The notes beneath the pieces were generated by a model. It searched no databases. It worked only from the letters and a program-made list of their open reading frames with translations, and had not been told where the DNA came from. The translations under genes were made by a program, and so were the position numbers. DNA of 64,000 bases from Mycobacterium gordonae (GTDB taxonomy: Bacteria > Actinomycetota > Actinomycetes > Mycobacteriales > Mycobacteriaceae). This document shows positions 1 to 8,666 of the stretch, in pieces; positions within the stretch are counted from its first letter, which is position 1, and each line of letters starts with the position of its first letter. The stretch spans positions 62,001 to 126,000 of the forward strand of contig NZ_LQOY01000155.1 of the NCBI RefSeq assembly GCF_002101675.1, read 5' to 3'.

Positions 1-15
1 CGTGAGGTCCTTCAT
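1..15 (-). CDS. possible first codons of a divergent gene (LpqN-like position), cut by the window edge
   Basis: On the minus strand an ATG at position 15 opens the frame M-K-D-L-T and runs off the window edge. A GGAG lies about 9 nt upstream. In M. tuberculosis the lipoprotein gene lpqN (Rv0583c) is divergent from the GH92 gene, so this may be its start. Only five codons are visible, so identity rests on gene order alone. Confidence 0.25.
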
Positions 16-154
16 GTATCGCATCTCCAGAAGTTCTGGCACCGGTATCTGTGCCGGTGACGTCGGACAAGACACTAGCCGAATGTCCGATATCTACGTT
101 GGGTCGTTTGACGAAAACTCCCCTGGAACACCCGGCGTGCAGTAAGAGACATTT

Positions 155-2785
155 ATGCGGTCTGCACGGACGCGAACGGGCCTGAGGGTGAGCGTCGCCG
201 TGGGCGCGGTGCTGGCCCTCTTCGTGCCGTTCTTCCTGCTGTCGCCCACGGCCTATGACGGTGAGCCCGCTGCCGTCAGGAACCCGGTGGACCACGTCGA
301 CACCCTCGTCGGCACCGGCACCGGGGGAGACATCGTGGGAGAAATCAACAATTTCCCCGGGGCCGCCGTGCCATTCGGAATGGTGCAGTACTCGCCCGAC
401 ACGGTAGGCAACTACGCCGGCTATGACCATGCGAACGAACGCGCCACCGGATTCAGCATGACCCACGCCTCGGTGGGCTGCCCCGCCTTCGGTGACATCT
501 CGATGCTGCCGACGACCAGTGCCGTCGGCGGACGGCCGTGGCGCGCCTGGGATCGAATCGCCCACGACAACACCGAGTCCGGTGTGCCGGGCTACTACAC
601 GGTTCGTTTCCCCGACACCGGCGTCAAGGCCGAACTCACCGCGACCACCCGAACCGGGTTGGGCCGGTTCACTTTTCCGCGGGACAACCAGCCGGCGCTG
701 CTGCACGTACGCTCTGGCGCGTCGCTGGCGGGCAACTCGCGCGCGGCAATACAGATCGGCGAGGACAACACCACGATCACCGGATGGGCGACCAGCGGCT
801 CGTTCTGCGACAAGCAGAACACCTACACGGTGTACTTCGCGATGGAATTCAACCAGCCGTTCGTGGCGTACGGGACCTGGGACGGCTACTCGGTGTATAA
901 CTCTGTCCGTCAGGCGAATTCGCCGTACAGCGGTGGATACGTGCAGTTTCCGGCCGGCGCGGTGCTCCAGGTGCGAACCGCCATCTCCTATGTGAGCATC
1001 GAAGGCGCTCGGGCGAATCTGGCAGCCGAGCGGGGAGACTTCGACGGTGTTCGCGCGGCCGCGGCGAGCGCGTGGAACAATGCGCTGTCCCGCATCATGG
1101 TCTCCAGCCGCAGCCCCGGCGACCTGACGACCTTCTACACCTGTCTGTACCGATCACTGTTGCATCCCAATACCTTCAACGACGCGGACGGCCACTTCAT
1201 CGGTTTCGACAACGCGATTCACACGGTGGCGCAGGGTCGTACGCAGTACGCCAACTTCTCCGACTGGGACACCTACCGCAGCCTGGCCGCGCTGCAGGGG
1301 CTGCTGTTCCCCAAGGAAGCCAGCGACATGGCCCAATCGCTGGTCACCGACGCCGAGCAGAGCGGTTCGCTGCCGCGGTGGGCACTGGCGAACTCCGCGA
1401 CGAGCCAGATGACCGGCGACAGCGTCGTCCCGCTGATCGTGAACCTATACATGTTCGGAGCCAAGGACTTCGACACCGGCGCGGCGTTGCGCTTCATGGT
1501 CAGTGGCGCGACGCGCGGTGGTGCCGGTGTCAACGGCTATGTCGAGCGTCCAGGCGTCGGCGCCTACCTGCAGCTGGGCTACGTCCCACAACTCACCGAA
1601 TTCGGTCCCGGTGCCTCGATCACTCTGGAGTGGTCCATCGACGACTTCGCCATCTCCCGATTCGCCGCCGCGCTGGGTCAGGACGGCATAGCACGCGAAT
1701 TCCAGAATCGGGCTCAGTACTGGCAGAACTTGTTCAACCCGACGACGGGGTATATCTCACCGCGCAGTCCGAGCGGACTTTTCCGCGACGGCCCAGGGTT
1801 CAGAGAGTCGAGGTCGGCCTTCGGTCAGCCCGGTTACGACGAGGGCAACGCCGAGCAGTATCTATGGCTGGTACCACAGAACGTCGCCGGCCTGGTCACC
1901 GCGCTCGGTGGTCCCAAGGCCGTCGCCGCACGCCTTGACCGATTCACCAAGCGCCTCAACGAGGGTCCCAACGACCCCTACCTGTGGGCCGGCAACGAAC
2001 CGGGTTTCGGTGTGCCCTGGTTGTACAACTACATCGGAGAGCCGTCGAAGACCCAACGCACCGTCGACCGGGTCCGTGGGCTGTTCGGCCCGACACCGGA
2101 TGGCGCACCGGGCAATGACGATCTCGGCGCGATGTCGAGCTGGTACGTCTGGGCTGCCCTCGGGTTGTATCCGATCACCCCGGGGACAGCGCTGCTGACC
2201 ATCAACACACCGCTGTTCGACCGTGCTGTAATCGCTTTGCCGACAGGGCAATTCATTCGGATCACCGCACCCGGGGCCTCGGGTCTCAACCGCCTTAAGT
2301 ACATCAGAGGTCTGCGCCTGGATGGTGAACCGAGCGACCGCACCTATGTTCCCGAGTCGCTGATCCGCACCGGCGGTGACATTGCGTTCACACTCGGGGC
2401 CCGGCCCGATCACTGGGGCACCAGCGCCTCCTCGGCGCCGCCGTCGTTCGGTGCGGGCAGTTCGACGGTCACCATCAACGTCGCCCGCCCGCTGGCGACG
2501 ATCACCCCCGGCACCACGGGCACGGTGACGCTGGACGCCCAGCGAATGATCGAGGGACCCGGTGAGTACACCGTCACCGGGACGTCTTACGCGCCGGGCA
2601 TCACGGTCGCACCGGTCACGGGACGGTTCGACGCCAACGGAGGCGCGAGCGTGGCCGTCGCGATTACGGTTGCTCAGCAGGTACCCGAGGGGTATTACCC
2701 GGTGTACCTGACCGCGGCCGTCGCCGGAAGCAGCAGGTATCTGACCGTCATGGTCGACGTCCCAGGCACGGACGTGGCCGAGTAG
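155..2785 (+). CDS. secreted glycoside hydrolase family 92 alpha-mannosidase (Rv0584-like)
   Basis: An exported Ca-dependent exo-alpha-mannosidase-type enzyme of 876 residues. The N-terminus (about residues 1-35) is basic followed by a Val/Leu/Phe hydrophobic run, which looks like a signal peptide or membrane anchor. GH92 landmarks are visible: the early [12 protein letters not shown] and [17 protein letters not shown] segments, a Y-x-E-G-N-A-x-Q-Y segment near residue 564, and the family signature [12 protein letters not shown] near residue 652, which carries the catalytic base region. The last ~100 residues form a beta-rich, Thr/Val-rich domain. Known GH92 enzymes trim alpha-mannosides. In mycobacteria, mannosylated lipids, lipoarabinomannan or glycoproteins are natural candidate substrates, which is inference here. 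The stop lies 5 bp from the stop of the convergent downstream gene. Confidence 0.92.
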   Translation: MRSARTRTGLRVSVAVGAVLALFVPFFLLSPTAYDGEPAAVRNPVDHVDTLVGTGTGGDIVGEINNFPGAAVPFGMVQYSPDTVGNYAGYDHANERATGFSMTHASVGCPAFGDISMLPTTSAVGGRPWRAWDRIAHDNTESGVPGYYTVRFPDTGVKAELTATTRTGLGRFTFPRDNQPALLHVRSGASLAGNSRAAIQIGEDNTTITGWATSGSFCDKQNTYTVYFAMEFNQPFVAYGTWDGYSVYNSVRQANSPYSGGYVQFPAGAVLQVRTAISYVSIEGARANLAAERGDFDGVRAAAASAWNNALSRIMVSSRSPGDLTTFYTCLYRSLLHPNTFNDADGHFIGFDNAIHTVAQGRTQYANFSDWDTYRSLAALQGLLFPKEASDMAQSLVTDAEQSGSLPRWALANSATSQMTGDSVVPLIVNLYMFGAKDFDTGAALRFMVSGATRGGAGVNGYVERPGVGAYLQLGYVPQLTEFGPGASITLEWSIDDFAISRFAAALGQDGIAREFQNRAQYWQNLFNPTTGYISPRSPSGLFRDGPGFRESRSAFGQPGYDEGNAEQYLWLVPQNVAGLVTALGGPKAVAARLDRFTKRLNEGPNDPYLWAGNEPGFGVPWLYNYIGEPSKTQRTVDRVRGLFGPTPDGAPGNDDLGAMSSWYVWAALGLYPITPGTALLTINTPLFDRAVIALPTGQFIRITAPGASGLNRLKYIRGLRLDGEPSDRTYVPESLIRTGGDIAFTLGARPDHWGTSASSAPPSFGAGSSTVTINVARPLATITPGTTGTVTLDAQRMIEGPGEYTVTGTSYAPGITVAPVTGRFDANGGASVAVAITVAQQVPEGYYPVYLTAAVAGSSRYLTVMVDVPGTDVAE

Positions 2786-2790
2786 GTCCC

Positions 2791-5166
2791 TCAGACCATG
2801 TCGTTCTTGGTGAGCCAGCGCATCACCGGCCAGCCGACGAACACCGGGAGCCAGCAGGTGAGCACCCGGTAGAGCAGCACCGACGGCACGCCGATCGCGG
2901 CGGGCACCCCGAAGGCGGCGAGTCCACCGATCAGCGCGGCCTCCACCGCCCCGACCCCGCCCGGGGTGGGCGCCGCCGACGCCAGTGTTCCGCCGACCAT
3001 TGTCACCACCGTGACCGTGACGAAGGTCGTGCCGCCGCCGAACGCTTCCACACTGGCCCACAGCGCCAACGCCGCGCCGAGAGTTGTTCCGGCAGCGCCC
3101 AATACGATCAGGCCCAGCCGCTTGGGCTCGCGCGCCAGTTCGGTGAGATCGCGCGTGACCTCGCCAATCTTGGGGCGCAATTCGGTTGCCAGCCAACGTC
3201 TCAGGTTCGGCACCAACAAGAAGGTGCCGCCGATGCCCAGCGCCACACCGGCTATCAGGTACAGCACGGTGGCGTTGGGGACGAAGTGGGACAAATCGGT
3301 CGATGTGCCGGCCACGGCGCTGAACAAGATCAGCAACGTCAGGTGCACGATCACCTGAACCGTTTGCTGCAGCGCCACCGCCGCTGTGGCGCGCAAGGCG
3401 GTCAGGCCGCCCTTCTGCAGGAACCGGGTACTCAGCGCCAGTCCACCGACACCGGCCGGCGTGGTGGTGGCCGCAAATGTGTTGGCCACCTGCATAATTG
3501 ACAACTTCCAGAAGCTCACCGCGCCGTCGGCGCACGCCCACAGCGCTCCGGCGGCGCCGACGTAGGTCAGTGCCGACACCGACAGGCCCAGCAGCGCCCA
3601 CCACCAGTTCGCCGTCCGGAGTTCGTGGAAGAACGTCGGCACGGTGCTGATGAAGGGATAGGCGACGTAGACCAGTGCGCCGATCAGGACCAGCTGGATG
3701 AACTGGCTGCGGCTGAACCGGGTGATGGTCTCGGTTTCGATCTCATCGGCACCGGTCTGGCGCTGCACCTCCGCCCGCGCGGCGGCCATCACCGCCTTGG
3801 GGTTGGCCACCGACTGCCGGATTCGTTTGGGCACAGCGGATTTGGTGAGCCGGCGCGATGCGGTCAGGATGCTGTCGTTGCCGAAGGCCGCGATCGCCGC
3901 GCCGACCGCGGACTCGGCGTCATACAGCGCGGATGTCGTGACCAGCAGCTGGGCGATGTCGGATTGCAGTTGGGAGTCGGTGGCGCCGTATTCGGCGGCG
4001 CCGAACCCGCCGAACAGCACCTTTCCCTCGGCGACTGTGATTTCGTTGCAGCGCAGGTCGCCATGCGAGATCTGGTGGTCGTAAAGGACGCGCAGGGACT
4101 CCCAGACGTTGGCGACCGGTGTGTCGTTGGCGCATTCGTCGAGCGGAATGCCCTGTACGGGTTGGTGGGCATACATGGTCCAGCCGCGGTCCAGAACCGC
4201 CAGCGCGATCGTCGCGGTGTTGGCGACGCCGGTGTCGGCGATGGCGATAGCCATCAGGGCGCGATGCTCGACGGCGCGGCGCAACGAGGTTTGCAGGGGC
4301 GCGGTCTCGGACCCGCGCAACCGCAGTTTCCACCACAGTTGGCGCAGTGCGCCACCGCTGCGTTGATGCGGGCCGTATAACTCGACGGCCGCGCGGGCCG
4401 ACGGTTCGGTCGACTCGGCCGACAACACCAGTGGCCCCGGTCCGCCCGGGCGGACAACCACGAGCCGCGACACCAGAAAGCCGCGCCTGGCCATCGCGCG
4501 GACCGCGCCCTCCAACGGCACTTCGAGCGCGGGAGTGCCGACGACCAGGACCACGAACGCGCCGACGAACCAGCCGACCGAGAGTCCCACCACCGCGCGG
4601 GCCGGCACGATCGCACTGACCACCAGGTGGATGGGCACGAAGGCCAGCAGCAACGCCCACCACCAGTGCCGCCACCGGGCCGGCAGCCATGGCCCGGACA
4701 CGGTGAGGACCGCCGCAAGCATCGCGATCCACCGTGGGTCGTCGAGGAATTGGGACGGCACGGTGGTGAGCTTGTCGTTCAGGTCGAAGTGCCACCGTGG
4801 TGCGGCGATGCGGTTGCTGCTGATGGATAGCGGGAGAACCGCCATCAGTGCGGCGGCGCCGTAGGCGCCCAACAGCTTCCACTGCCGGGACAGGATCAAA
4901 CCGATCAGGATCACGAACGGCAGCGCCAGGATCGCGATGCCGTAGATCAGGTAGACCAGATCGGCCTGGGTCGGGGTGAGGACGCCGACGATCTCCGAGA
5001 TCGACTTTTCCAGCGCCACCCAGCGGGGGCGGGTGATCAGCGAGCTGGTCACTACCGCCACGAGAGCGACGGCGGCCAGTACGAGCCGGATGATGTCGTT
5101 GGTGCGTCGGGTCAGGGGTTGCAGCAAGCTGCCGGACACGGTGATGTCGCGGCCGTCAACTCGCAT
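2791..5166 (-). CDS. polytopic membrane protein: kinase-like middle region fused to a UPF0104/LPG-synthase-type flippase domain (Rv0585c-like)
   Basis: A 791-residue protein. The N-terminal third has several hydrophobic helices (e.g. around residues 28-45, 65-105, 140-200). The middle (about 250-470) resembles a protein-kinase fold: HGDLRCNEITV matches a kinase catalytic loop of the HxDxxxxN type, but the following metal-binding triplet is GFG rather than DFG, so it may be a pseudokinase. The C-terminal ~300 residues are a multi-helix domain ending in PTPGGVGAVEAAL, the hallmark of the UPF0104/MprF-like integral membrane family (lysylphosphatidylglycerol synthase TM region). No aminoacyl-transferase domain is present. 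Known relatives move lipids across membranes. The role here is inferred to be lipid translocation regulated by the kinase-like part. Confidence 0.85.
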   Translation of the reverse strand: MRVDGRDITVSGSLLQPLTRRTNDIIRLVLAAVALVAVVTSSLITRPRWVALEKSISEIVGVLTPTQADLVYLIYGIAILALPFVILIGLILSRQWKLLGAYGAAALMAVLPLSISSNRIAAPRWHFDLNDKLTTVPSQFLDDPRWIAMLAAVLTVSGPWLPARWRHWWWALLLAFVPIHLVVSAIVPARAVVGLSVGWFVGAFVVLVVGTPALEVPLEGAVRAMARRGFLVSRLVVVRPGGPGPLVLSAESTEPSARAAVELYGPHQRSGGALRQLWWKLRLRGSETAPLQTSLRRAVEHRALMAIAIADTGVANTATIALAVLDRGWTMYAHQPVQGIPLDECANDTPVANVWESLRVLYDHQISHGDLRCNEITVAEGKVLFGGFGAAEYGATDSQLQSDIAQLLVTTSALYDAESAVGAAIAAFGNDSILTASRRLTKSAVPKRIRQSVANPKAVMAAARAEVQRQTGADEIETETITRFSRSQFIQLVLIGALVYVAYPFISTVPTFFHELRTANWWWALLGLSVSALTYVGAAGALWACADGAVSFWKLSIMQVANTFAATTTPAGVGGLALSTRFLQKGGLTALRATAAVALQQTVQVIVHLTLLILFSAVAGTSTDLSHFVPNATVLYLIAGVALGIGGTFLLVPNLRRWLATELRPKIGEVTRDLTELAREPKRLGLIVLGAAGTTLGAALALWASVEAFGGGTTFVTVTVVTMVGGTLASAAPTPGGVGAVEAALIGGLAAFGVPAAIGVPSVLLYRVLTCWLPVFVGWPVMRWLTKNDMV

Positions 5167-5310
5167 GTGCAGGGGTCCTTTGAGATCCTTGGGATCCGTC
5201 TTCCGGGGTGTCGCCGTCGGCTGTTCTACGACAACTTAACGTGCGCGTCGGCTCACACACTGCTGATGTAGTCTCGCGGCTGTTGTGTTCCGGTGACTAG
5301 GAGGGCTGAT

Positions 5311-6252
5311 ATGGCACGCACCGAGAACGACTCCTGGGAAATCACCGAGAGTGTGGGCGCGACGGCGCTGGGTGTGGCCGCAGCTCGGGCCGCCGAGACC
5401 GAGAGCGAAGTCCCGCTGATCCGGGATCCCTTCGCGCGGGTGTTCCTCGACGCGGTGGGCGACGGGGTGTGGAACTGGTTCGCCAAGCCCGACCTACCCG
5501 CTGCGATTCTCGAAACCGAGCCGCAGCTGCCCGCCCAGATGCAATCGATGGTCGACTACATGGCGTCGCGGACAGCCTTCTTCGACACGTTCTTCATCGA
5601 GGCGGCTCGCTCGGGAGTGAGTCAGGTCGTCATCCTGGCGGCCGGTCTGGATGCGCGGGCCTGGCGGTTGCCCTGGCCGGCCGGGACGACCATCTACGAA
5701 CTCGACCAGCCAAAGGTGTTGGAATTCAAGGTGTCGACGCTGGCTCAGCAGGGCGCCGAGCCGACCGGCAACCGCGTTCCCGTGGCGGTGGACCTCCGCG
5801 AAGACTGGCCGGCCGTGTTGCAGCAGGCCGGGTTTGATTCGTCGGCGCCCAGTGCCTGGTCCGTCGAGGGCTTATTGCCTTACCTGCCCGCGGTCGCTCA
5901 CGAGCTGCTGTTCGAACGCATTCAGAATCTCGCGGCACCTGGCAGTCGGATCGCGGTGGAGGCGCCGGGACCCGATTGGCTCGACGAGGACGTGCGCGCG
6001 CAGCGACGGGAGCGGGTGGATCGGATTCGGGCGGTGATGGCTCAGGTTGACCCGCAGCGTGAAATGCCCCGCACTGATGACCTGTGGTACTTCGAGGAGC
6101 GCGAGGACGTGGGCGAGTGGTTGCGCCGGCACGGCTGGGACGCGACGGTGACCCCGTCGCCCGAGCTGATGGCCAGCTACGGACGCGGCGTGCCGGACGG
6201 GGTGGAGGACGCTTCGCCGCGCACCCAGTTCGTCTCGGCGGTGCGGGGATAG
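5311..6252 (+). CDS. SAM-dependent methyltransferase, LCM/DUF574 mycobacterial family
   Basis: A 313-residue member of the large mycobacterial family of putative S-adenosylmethionine-dependent methyltransferases (leucine carboxyl methyltransferase-like, TIGR00027 type). The N-terminus [20 protein letters not shown] and the SAM-binding stretch [13 protein letters not shown] near residue 110, followed by YELDQP, are typical. The start at 5311 is chosen because AGGAGGG lies 5-10 nt upstream; an in-frame codon 18 nt earlier has no such site. The substrate is unknown for nearly all family members, and many paralogues occur per genome. Its 3' end overlaps by 76 bp the 3' end of the opposite-strand small gene. 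Confidence 0.88.
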   Translation: MARTENDSWEITESVGATALGVAAARAAETESEVPLIRDPFARVFLDAVGDGVWNWFAKPDLPAAILETEPQLPAQMQSMVDYMASRTAFFDTFFIEAARSGVSQVVILAAGLDARAWRLPWPAGTTIYELDQPKVLEFKVSTLAQQGAEPTGNRVPVAVDLREDWPAVLQQAGFDSSAPSAWSVEGLLPYLPAVAHELLFERIQNLAAPGSRIAVEAPGPDWLDEDVRAQRRERVDRIRAVMAQVDPQREMPRTDDLWYFEEREDVGEWLRRHGWDATVTPSPELMASYGRGVPDGVEDASPRTQFVSAVRG

Positions 6253-6704
6253 ATTTCGAATTCCGGTGCGTGCGTCGAGCAAGGCCATCGGTCTCCGTCC
6301 ACGGCCTCATTCCTGAGTCGTTGGGCTAGCTGCTCGCCGGCGGGCGTGAGTCCCAGCCAGATCCTGAATCCCCACAACGCGGGCTCGACGTGGTGGGTGA
6401 CGAAGAGGTCGTGGACGCGTTCCGTGTCGATCGGGAGATTCCAGCCGGTGAATTTCTCGCCAGGGTAGGGAAGATCCCCGATTCGCACGAGTCCGTCTTC
6501 CAGGAGCGACCTGACGGTCTCCACTGCCAAGTCTTTCCGGGTCCAATCGTTTTCGGACAATCGGTAGTGGGATATCGCGGTTTCAACTTCCGCAAGAGGT
6601 ACCCAGTCGGACAGCGCACTGATAAGCAGCGTCGCGCGAAGACGGTCTCGCGGTGTCCTGTCGGGCTGATCTCAGGCCGCTGCGCCAAGCGCGTCGGTGG
6701 TCAT
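6177..6704 (-). pseudogene. small winged-helix-like protein gene interrupted by an in-frame TGA
   Basis: Reading the minus strand from an ATG at 6704 (15 nt after the HNH gene stop) gives M-T-T-D-A-L-G-A-A-A and then TGA at 6674-6672. The same frame continues without a stop to 6177 and reads like normal protein: ISALSDWVPLAEVETAI, DLAVETVRSLLEDGLVRIGDL, then FRIWLGLTPAGEQLAQRL. The only later initiation codon of use is TTG at 6560 (127 aa), which would discard the conserved-looking ISALSDWVPLAEV segment. I therefore read it as a nonsense-interrupted gene in an operon with the HNH gene. The family is not recognised beyond a helix-turn-helix look. A TTG-started shorter protein, or a sequencing error, are alternatives. 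Confidence 0.5.
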
Positions 6705-6719
6705 CTCATCCAGTGTCGT

Positions 6720-7838
6720 CTAACGCGGGTCGGGTGGTGGTGCGGATTCGTATCTGTCGGTCGCAATCCACCACGGCGGGATGCTGATGTCGAGTCGTGT
6801 GGTGCTTCGGTATCCGGACCACGTCGGCACACCTTCAGGTTGGTTTCGGTAAATGCCGCGGGCTGCCGCCACGACGCGGTGGCGCTGTGTTGGCCATTGA
6901 ATGTCTTTTGCTATCTGCTCCAAACCATTTCGATCGCGGGCCAACACCCGATCGATGATTTGCACCGCGGGTAAGGCCCCGCTCTTGTCACCGTTGCACC
7001 GCGCGCACGACAGGACGAGGTTGGCCAAGCCGTCAATCCCGACCAATGACCAGGGGAGAACATGGTCGATCGGGTTGTCGGACGGCAGATGGCTTCGACA
7101 GTAGAAGCAGTGTGCGCCGAAGACGTCTTTGAGTGGTTCCCGGACGATCGCCAACGCGGTGCGTTCGCGGCCGAACAGGTGACCCGCAACGTCGGGCACG
7201 TCCGCATCGAGGAATTTGTTCATGCGCCGAACGTCGTCGACCCACATGATTTCCAGGGCCGGCTTGAGCAATCCGGCGAGACGGGCAAGTCCATGTGCGA
7301 CACCGGGGCGCAGTTCGATCGCGTCCCCGTGTGCCCGCAGCGCTGACCGTGACACATGATCGTGCAGAAACGAATCGTCGTAGAGGAAGGGATCACTGGT
7401 CGATGCGCCAGGAAGCCGCTGTAGCCGATGCAGTGGCTGTCGAGCCAAGCACAAGGTGATGTCGTCAATGGCCTCGCGATAGACGTCGGTCGCTCGAACC
7501 GACGCCACCTCGAGCGACAAGCTCCCGTGGCCTGCCGTCGCTGCGTGGCGTAATCGGTTGGCGGCGTTCAGGATCCGGGCTCTCGGCTGGGTCGACTGGT
7601 GCAACTCGCGTCCGTCGAACGGGCGGACTTGACGCCAGTAGATCTCCAGTACTCGGTGAGCAAGGTCGGAAATCGGAACCGCTAGCGGGTCACCGGTTTG
7701 CGCAGGCAGGTTCTCGATGCAGAAGTCGATGAGCGCCATCAAGGTAGCCAGTTTGTATGTCGCCGTGCGTAATCCGGTTTCCAGGATCGCGACGACGCGC
7801 TGTCCCAGCAGCAGCGGGTCGATGCCGCCCTCGGCCAT
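6720..7838 (-). CDS. HNH endonuclease-domain protein
   Basis: A 372-residue protein with a C-terminal HNH nuclease motif: CFYCRSHLP, then IDHVLPWS, then NLVLSCARCNGDKSG (about residues 255-305). It has the two CxxC zinc knuckles, the catalytic D-H pair and the N of a Cys4-type HNH. The N-terminal ~240 residues are helical and not recognised. The start at 7838 (MAEGGIDPLL) is preferred because GGGGG lies about 8 nt upstream. A longer frame to 7910 would begin inside the palindromic vapB operator. It is divergent from vapBC and followed by the interrupted small gene. Such mycobacterial HNH proteins are usually accessory. Target DNA and role (defence, mobility, repair) are unknown. Confidence 0.75.
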   Translation of the reverse strand: MAEGGIDPLLLGQRVVAILETGLRTATYKLATLMALIDFCIENLPAQTGDPLAVPISDLAHRVLEIYWRQVRPFDGRELHQSTQPRARILNAANRLRHAATAGHGSLSLEVASVRATDVYREAIDDITLCLARQPLHRLQRLPGASTSDPFLYDDSFLHDHVSRSALRAHGDAIELRPGVAHGLARLAGLLKPALEIMWVDDVRRMNKFLDADVPDVAGHLFGRERTALAIVREPLKDVFGAHCFYCRSHLPSDNPIDHVLPWSLVGIDGLANLVLSCARCNGDKSGALPAVQIIDRVLARDRNGLEQIAKDIQWPTQRHRVVAAARGIYRNQPEGVPTWSGYRSTTRLDISIPPWWIATDRYESAPPPDPR

Positions 7839-7904
7839 GACTGAGGTCCCCCTTCGGCCGCAAGCATAGGCGCAAACAGGCTCAATGAAGTGCACAGCTC
7901 CGCG

Positions 7905-7937
7905 CATCACTGCATCATGATGCAGTGATGATAAGAT
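7905..7937 (+). promoter_or_regulatory. vapBC operator: perfect 26-bp palindrome (7905-7930) plus -10 TAAGAT (7932-7937)
   Basis: Half-site CATCACTGCATCA followed directly by its exact reverse complement gives a 26-bp palindrome with no spacer. One bp downstream is TAAGAT, a good mycobacterial -10 (TAnnnT), ending 5 nt before the vapB ATG at 7943. There is no Shine-Dalgarno sequence. The layout suggests a leaderless transcript whose -35 region is covered by the palindrome, as expected for autorepression by a VapBC complex. Confidence 0.75.
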
Positions 7938-7942
7938 GCGGC

Positions 7943-8170
7943 ATGCGCACGACTATCGATCTGCCCGACGACCTACACAAGTTGGCCCAGGCCATAGCTC
8001 GCGACACTCAACGCACGCTGAGCGAAACGGTCGCCGACCTGATCCGACGCGGTTTGGCGTCGGAAAGTTCAGCGGGAATGGCGGTGGATCCGAAGACGGG
8101 GTTTCCGGTGGTCAGGGTCGGCCGAATTGTCACTTCACAGGACGTGCGCTCCCTGGAGGATGAGGAGTGA
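7943..8170 (+). CDS. vapB: VapB-family antitoxin (ribbon-helix-helix)
   Basis: A 75-residue protein starting MRTTIDLPDDLHKLAQAIA, the classic N-terminal ribbon-helix-helix DNA-binding segment of VapB antitoxins. The C-terminal tail (about 45-75, with VDPKTGFPVVRVGR and an acidic end) would neutralise the toxin. The ATG at 7943 is chosen; a GTG at 7925 lies inside the operator palindrome. The stop overlaps the vapC GTG start by 4 nt (GTGA), so the two are translationally coupled. It is probably autoregulated through the 26-bp palindrome immediately upstream. Confidence 0.9.
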   Translation: MRTTIDLPDDLHKLAQAIARDTQRTLSETVADLIRRGLASESSAGMAVDPKTGFPVVRVGRIVTSQDVRSLEDEE

Positions 8171-8574
8171 CGACCCTGCTCGATGCCAACGTCCTCATTG
8201 CCCTCGTCGTCGCAGAGCACGTGCATCATGACGTCGCTGCCGAATGGCTGGCGGCGTCCGACACGACCATCGCCACCTGCCCGGTGACGCAGGGAAGCCT
8301 GATTCGATTTCTCCTCCGATCGGGGCAGTCCGTAGCTGCGGCGCGTGATGTGGTCGCCACGATCGAGGCGATGGATCGCCACGAATTCTGGCCCGACCGA
8401 ATCTCTTTCGCGGAGGTGCGGCTCGGTAACGTGGTCGGGCACCGACAGGTAACCGACGCATACCTTGCTCAACTCGCGCGAACCAACGGAGGGCAACTTG
8501 CGACCCTCGACAGCGGCTTGGCGCAGCTGCACGGTGACGTCGCCGTAATACTTTCGACTACTCCCCCCGACTAG
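8167..8574 (+). CDS. vapC: VapC-family PIN-domain ribonuclease toxin (VapC29-like)
   Basis: A 135-residue PIN-domain protein starting with GTG. The N-terminal TTLLDANVLIALV gives the first acidic residue. T-Q-G-S-L-I-R-F-L, H-E-F-W-P-D and the C-terminal L-A-T-L-D-S-G-L-A supply the remaining PIN acidic and Ser/Thr positions. The closest remembered M. tuberculosis relative is the VapC29 type (Rv0617), by the shared motifs VVAEHVHHD, TQGSLIRFL and VVGHRQVTDAYL. That assignment is from memory and not aligned. VapC toxins cleave tRNA or rRNA. The target here cannot be read from sequence. Confidence 0.9.
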   Translation: MTTLLDANVLIALVVAEHVHHDVAAEWLAASDTTIATCPVTQGSLIRFLLRSGQSVAAARDVVATIEAMDRHEFWPDRISFAEVRLGNVVGHRQVTDAYLAQLARTNGGQLATLDSGLAQLHGDVAVILSTTPPD

Positions 8575-8666
8575 GGGCCGCACGCGTGTTGAGCACTTAG
8601 CGCAGCGACTTCTCTCAAATTTCGCCGTCGAGATCGGCGCATCGGTCGCGTGGCGACGCGGCCCGG

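Noticed and set aside
1862-3604. 580-codon minus-strand frame across the GH92/membrane-protein junction
   Set aside because: Arg/Gly-rich shadow crossing two convergent genuine genes.
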